A DNA stretch of 9,746 nucleotides, taken from Anaerolineales bacterium. GTDB taxonomy: Bacteria > Chloroflexota > Anaerolineae > 4572-78 > J111. Made by a program: the position numbers and the translations under genes. Under the pieces are notes generated by a model. The model ran no database searches and was not told the origin of the DNA. It worked only from the letters and a program-made list of their open reading frames with translations. The stretch lies in contig JAAUSP010000266.1 in assembly GCA_012032575.1 (NCBI GenBank), positions 1 through 9,746 of the forward strand, given 5' to 3'. Below are positions 6,994-9,746 of the stretch, piece after piece. Each line of letters begins with the position of its first letter. Within the stretch, counting starts at the first letter, position 1.

Positions 6994-7173
6994 CTAATCT
7001 CCTAACCCCGGCCCAATCAACGTGGGCACAAACTTCTCCGCCGGCTTTGGCGGGGGTTGTAACGCCGCCAGAACGCCGACGACCAGCAGGGCAATCGCAA
7101 CAGCACAGATAAGCAAGGTGATTTGCTTCGAGCCAAAACGGCGGGGTGATGGGCTGTGCGATTTGGAATTCAT
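6994..7173 (-). CDS. Small one-TM protein overlapping dsbB (59 aa)
   Basis: This 59-codon frame starts at an ATG that overlaps the dsbB stop in the arrangement ATGA, a standard mark of translational coupling. The protein has a basic, Ser-rich head (MNSKSHSPSPRRFGSKQ), one clear membrane helix (about 18-38, ITLLICAVAIALLVVGVL), then QPPPKPAEKFVP and a short tail ending in LIGPGLGD. The head-helix-proline layout is that of the N-terminal anchor of an extracytoplasmic thioredoxin/DsbA-like protein, the usual dsbB partner, but no thioredoxin domain or CxxC follows. It is either a genuine small membrane protein or the stump of a truncated DsbA-like gene. The last codons (GGA GAT TAG) resemble one unit of the local heptamer repeat. 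Longer frames across this stretch cut through the helix and have no family signal. Confidence 0.6.
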   Translation of the reverse strand: MNSKSHSPSPRRFGSKQITLLICAVAIALLVVGVLAALQPPPKPAEKFVPTLIGPGLGD

Positions 7174-7616
7174 TCGGCCAATGCCTCATTTTGACGATAA
7201 GCCCATCTGGTCAGCGCCATGATAACGGTAATCATAATAAAAGCCGTCAGCGCCATGAAGGCAATGGTGATAAAACCCAGATAGTTAACCCAAACAGCGC
7301 TGCAAGGCACCCCCACCGAACAGGCCGTAGACTGCTCCAACACCCCTTTTTCAATCAGATAATGATAGGTTGAAACCCCCATCCCCAGAATTGAAAACGG
7401 CAGGACATAATTCGGCAGATACTCATCCTGCTTAAAAATGCCGACCAGAATAATCAGCGTAAGCGGATACATCAAAATGCGCTGGTACCAGCACAAGGTA
7501 CAGGGGATAAAACCCGCTACTTCGCTGTAGTACAGGCTGCCCAGCAGAGCGGCCAATGCCGGAGCCAGGGCCAAATAAGGGCCGTATTGCTGGAAAAAAG
7601 GAATTGTCTTGCTCAT
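7170..7616 (-). CDS. dsbB: Disulfide bond formation protein DsbB/BdbC
   Basis: Quinone-linked membrane oxidase that re-oxidises a DsbA-like thiol oxidase outside the membrane. Length 148 aa with four membrane helices (about 14-30, 47-61, 69-87 and 113-135). The first redox pair is CTLCWYQR (Cys39, Cys42), with the Arg that in DsbB contacts the quinone. The second pair is Cys99 and Cys105 (ACSVGVPC), a close C-x5-C spacing typical of BdbC-type proteins. The ATG at 7616 is chosen because GGGTGG lies 5 bases upstream; an in-frame GTG at 7625 would add three residues but has no site. The stop overlaps the start of the 59-residue gene. No complete DsbA-like gene is in the window, so its partner must be elsewhere. 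Family assignment is secure. Confidence 0.92.
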   Translation of the reverse strand: MSKTIPFFQQYGPYLALAPALAALLGSLYYSEVAGFIPCTLCWYQRILMYPLTLIILVGIFKQDEYLPNYVLPFSILGMGVSTYHYLIEKGVLEQSTACSVGVPCSAVWVNYLGFITIAFMALTAFIMITVIMALTRWAYRQNEALAE

Positions 7617-7646
7617 CGTGTCCACCCCAAACTAAAGTATTCCAAA

Positions 7647-7675
7647 ATAGTAATCCATCTTACGCGATTCGCCAA
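7647..7675 (-). promoter_or_regulatory. Possible promoter of the dsbB operon
   Basis: On the minus strand TTGGCG (7670-7675) and TACTAT (7647-7652) are 17 bases apart. Each matches the sigma-70 consensus at four of six positions. The start site would fall near 7640, giving a leader of about 24 bases. Position and spacing are good; the boxes are moderate. Confidence 0.4.
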
Positions 7676-7730
7676 GTGGATACACCTACCCTTCCTATTT
7701 GCGCGATTTGAGAGAATGGAGAGAATCAAA

Positions 7731-7806
7731 GGGATTTACGATTTCAGATTTACGATTTACGATTAAGATTCGTAAATCCCAAATCGTAAATCGTAAATCG
7801 TAAATT
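7731..7806. repeat. Inverted heptamer repeat (GATTTAC unit)
   Basis: The left half is four copies of GATTTAC (the second reads GATTTCA) plus GATT (7733-7764). The right half is five copies of CGTAAAT (the second reads CCCAAAT) at 7771-7805. The main stem pairs 7747-7764 with 7782-7799 over 18 perfect bp. A second, incompatible stem pairs 7731-7740 with 7771-7780 over 10 perfect bp. It has the same 7-base period and head-to-head layout as 55-114 and 4651-4717 but a different unit. It ends 16 bases before the ilvD ATG. Confidence 0.9.
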
Positions 7807-7822
7807 ATCAGGGAGTCTTCCA

Positions 7823-9504
7823 ATGCCGGAAAATCTTCGCAGCAAACTTATTACTGAAGGGGTGCAGCGCAGCCCCAATCGTTCCATGCTTCGCGCCGTA
7901 GGGTTTGGCGACAATGATTTTGACAAACCCATTGTCGGCGTCGCCAATGGTTACAGCACCATTACCCCCTGCAACATGGGTCTGGGGATTTTAGCCAAAC
8001 GGGCCGAATCCGCTCTGCGTGAGGCCGGAGCCATGCCCCAGATGTTTGGCACCATCACCGTCAGCGACGGCATCTCGATGGGGACCGAGGGCATGAAATA
8101 TTCGCTGGTTTCGCGGGAAGTGATTGCCGACTCGATTGAAACGGCGGTGCAGGCCCAGGCCATGGATGGAGTGCTGGTCGTCGGCGGCTGCGATAAAAAT
8201 ATGCCGGGGGCGATGCTGGCCATGGCCCGCATGAACATCCCCTCGATTTTTGTTTACGGCGGCACCATCAAGCCCGGCCAGTTTGATGGTCGTGACCTGG
8301 ATATTGTCAGCGTTTTTGAGTCGGTGGGCCAGTACAGCGCCGGTAAAATTGACGCCGAAACCCAATTGGAAATCGAGCGCCACGCCATTCCGGGGGCCGG
8401 CTCCTGCGGCGGCATGTACACCGCCAATACGATGTCGTCGGCCTTTGAAGCGATGGGCATGAGCCTGTTCCGGTCCTCAACGATGGCCGCCGAGGACGCC
8501 GAAAAAGAGGACAGCACCGCCGAATCGGCCCGCGTGCTGGTCGAGGCCATTTACCAGCAGCGGCTGCCACGCGACATTATGACTCGTAAGGCATTTGAAA
8601 ACGCCATCGCCGTAGTCAATGCGTTGGGCGGCTCGACTAACGCTGTGCTGCACCTGTTGGCCATTGCTCACGCCGCGCATGTCCCGCTGACCATTGACGA
8701 TTTTGAAACCATTCGCCGCCGCGTGCCGGTGCTGTGCGACTTGAGACCGTCGGGCCGCTACCTGACCGTCCATTTCCATCAGGCCGGCGGCGTGCCGCAG
8801 GTGATGAAGACTTTGCTGGCCAACGGTCTGCTGCACGGCGACGCCCTGACTATCAACGGGCAAACCATCGAGGACACCCTGCGCGGTATCCCTGATACAC
8901 CCAGCCCCGACCAACAGGTGATTTATCCCTTCGATAAGCCGCTCTACGCTCAGGGCCACCTGGTCGTGCTGCGGGGCAACCTGGCCACCGAGGGCGCAGT
9001 GGCCAAAGTGACCGGCATTAAGAGCCATCACATCACCGGCCCGGCCCGCGTGTTTGAGTCGGAAGAGGCCAGCCTCGACGCTATCCTGACCGGCCAGATC
9101 AAAGAAGGGGATGTGTTGGTTATCCGCTACGAAGGGCCAAAAGGCGGCCCCGGCATGCGCGAAATGCTCTCGCCCACCTCGGCTATTATCGGAGCCGGGC
9201 TGGGCGGCAAAGTAGGCCTGATTACCGATGGCCGCTTTTCTGGCGGCTCGCACGGCCTGGTGGTCGGCCATGTGGCCCCGGAAGCGTATGTCGGCGGGAC
9301 AATTGGCCTGGTGCAGGAAGGTGACTCGATCACCATTGACGCCGATCAGGGTTTGCTCCAACTGAATCTTTCCGATGAGGACTGGCCCGGCGGCGTGAGC
9401 AATGGCAGCAGCCCGCCCCGCGCTACAACTACGGCGTGCTGGCCAAATACGCCCGGCTGGTTTCCACCAGCAGCCTGGGCGCGGTAACTGATCTTAATTT
9501 GTAA
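7823..9504 (+). CDS. ilvD: Dihydroxy-acid dehydratase, with 3' one-base frameshift
   Basis: Catalyses dehydration of 2,3-dihydroxy-isovalerate and 2,3-dihydroxy-3-methylvalerate to the 2-keto acids in valine, isoleucine and leucine synthesis; cytoplasmic. Cluster ligands are Cys50 (TPCN), Cys123 (GGCDKNMPG, IlvD/Edd signature 1) and Cys195 ([12 protein letters not shown]). The TPCN cysteine, which the E. coli-type [4Fe-4S] enzyme lacks, points to the [2Fe-2S] branch. Signature 2 is [19 protein letters not shown] (7811-7815) precedes the ATG by 7 bases. The frame read straight through stops at 9487 (554 aa) with a nonsense Pro/Ala/Trp-rich tail from residue 520. Restoring one base near 9381 gives [10 protein letters not shown], then [19 protein letters not shown] and DLNL, ending at 9504 (560 aa), which is the normal family C-terminus. 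The base is therefore missing by mutation or by sequencing error. No other ilv gene is in the window. Confidence 0.93.
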
Positions 9505-9573
9505 AAGCGCCGGGGATGGGAAACCGGAAAAATAGACCGGACGCAGATACTCTCGCCTCCCAAGCAATAATCC

Positions 9574-9642
9574 GCCACGAATTCACACAAATTAACACGA
9601 AAAAAGAAAAGATAATTTGTGAAATTTGTGTAAATTCGTGGC
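9574..9642. repeat. AT-rich inverted repeat downstream of ilvD
   Basis: The arms 9574-9593 (GCCACGAATTCACACAAATT) and 9623-9642 pair at 19 of 20 positions, with a 29-base loop rich in A. Within each arm there is a loose repeat of AATT-CACA/AACAC steps. It resembles dispersed repeats built on CCACGAATT that I recall from many environmental genomes, but I cannot verify the family. It could act as a transcription end for ilvD; the loop has poly-A but no T-run follows the stem on the plus strand. The rest of 9505-9746 holds no recognisable gene. Confidence 0.75.
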
Positions 9643-9746
9643 AAAAATAACCAACTGTAGCTTTGGGAGTTGAGAGGAACTGCACCCAAATAGACCTCAT
9701 AGGTTTAGGAGTTACGCAGTTGAAGTGTTTTGTCTAAAAAACTAAC

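Noticed and set aside
6803..7222. Longer open frames over 6803-7189 (-) and 7022-7222 (+)
   Set aside because: They have no family signal and run through the terminator hairpin or overlap the better-supported 59-residue frame coupled to dsbB.
7716..7766. A 16-residue frame before ilvD as an attenuator leader peptide
   Set aside because: It has only three Ile, no Leu or Val, no Shine-Dalgarno, and its codons come from the GATTTAC repeat.
9429..9700. Open minus-strand frames of 68-86 codons encoding NHEFTQISQ...-like peptides
   Set aside because: They are translations of the AT-rich inverted repeat at 9574-9642 and overlap the ilvD 3' end; no ribosome site or family features.

Overview
The window looks like a piece of a Chloroflexota chromosome, most likely Anaerolineae or a related metagenome lineage. 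The grounds are indirect: moderately GC-rich DNA, membrane-tethered extracellular proteins with long Thr/Pro/Glu linkers, a TolB-type propeller, an Uma2 protein, and intergenic heptamer repeats in inverted orientation. No rRNA or marker gene fixes the taxonomy.

Layout from left to right: (1) an inverted heptamer repeat and a near-consensus sigma-70 promoter; (2) a lipoprotein with a staphylococcal-nuclease domain and a lamin-tail domain (+); (3) a convergent gene (-) for a secreted, C-terminally anchored protein with an Excalibur-like Ca-binding domain; (4) a 323-base divergent control region; (5) a membrane-anchored protein with a TolB/PD40 beta-propeller (+); (6) a perfect 29-bp heptamer hairpin; (7) mtaB, a tRNA t6A37 methylthiotransferase, followed closely by an Uma2-family gene (+); (8) a bidirectional hairpin terminator; (9) a small two-gene minus-strand operon of dsbB/bdbC and a 59-residue one-TM protein overlapping it by ATGA; (10) another inverted heptamer repeat; (11) ilvD, dihydroxy-acid dehydratase, with a one-base deletion near its 3' end; (12) a terminal non-coding stretch with a different inverted repeat.

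The left half is about the cell surface: a secreted nuclease, an anchored Excalibur protein and an anchored propeller protein. The right half is housekeeping: tRNA modification, disulfide-bond formation and branched-chain amino acid synthesis. I see no defence island, CRISPR array, phage or biosynthetic cluster. The observations most worth a second look are the masked ilvD frameshift, the overlapping 59-residue gene after dsbB, the three heptamer hairpins built alike from different units, and the side-by-side nuclease and Excalibur genes.
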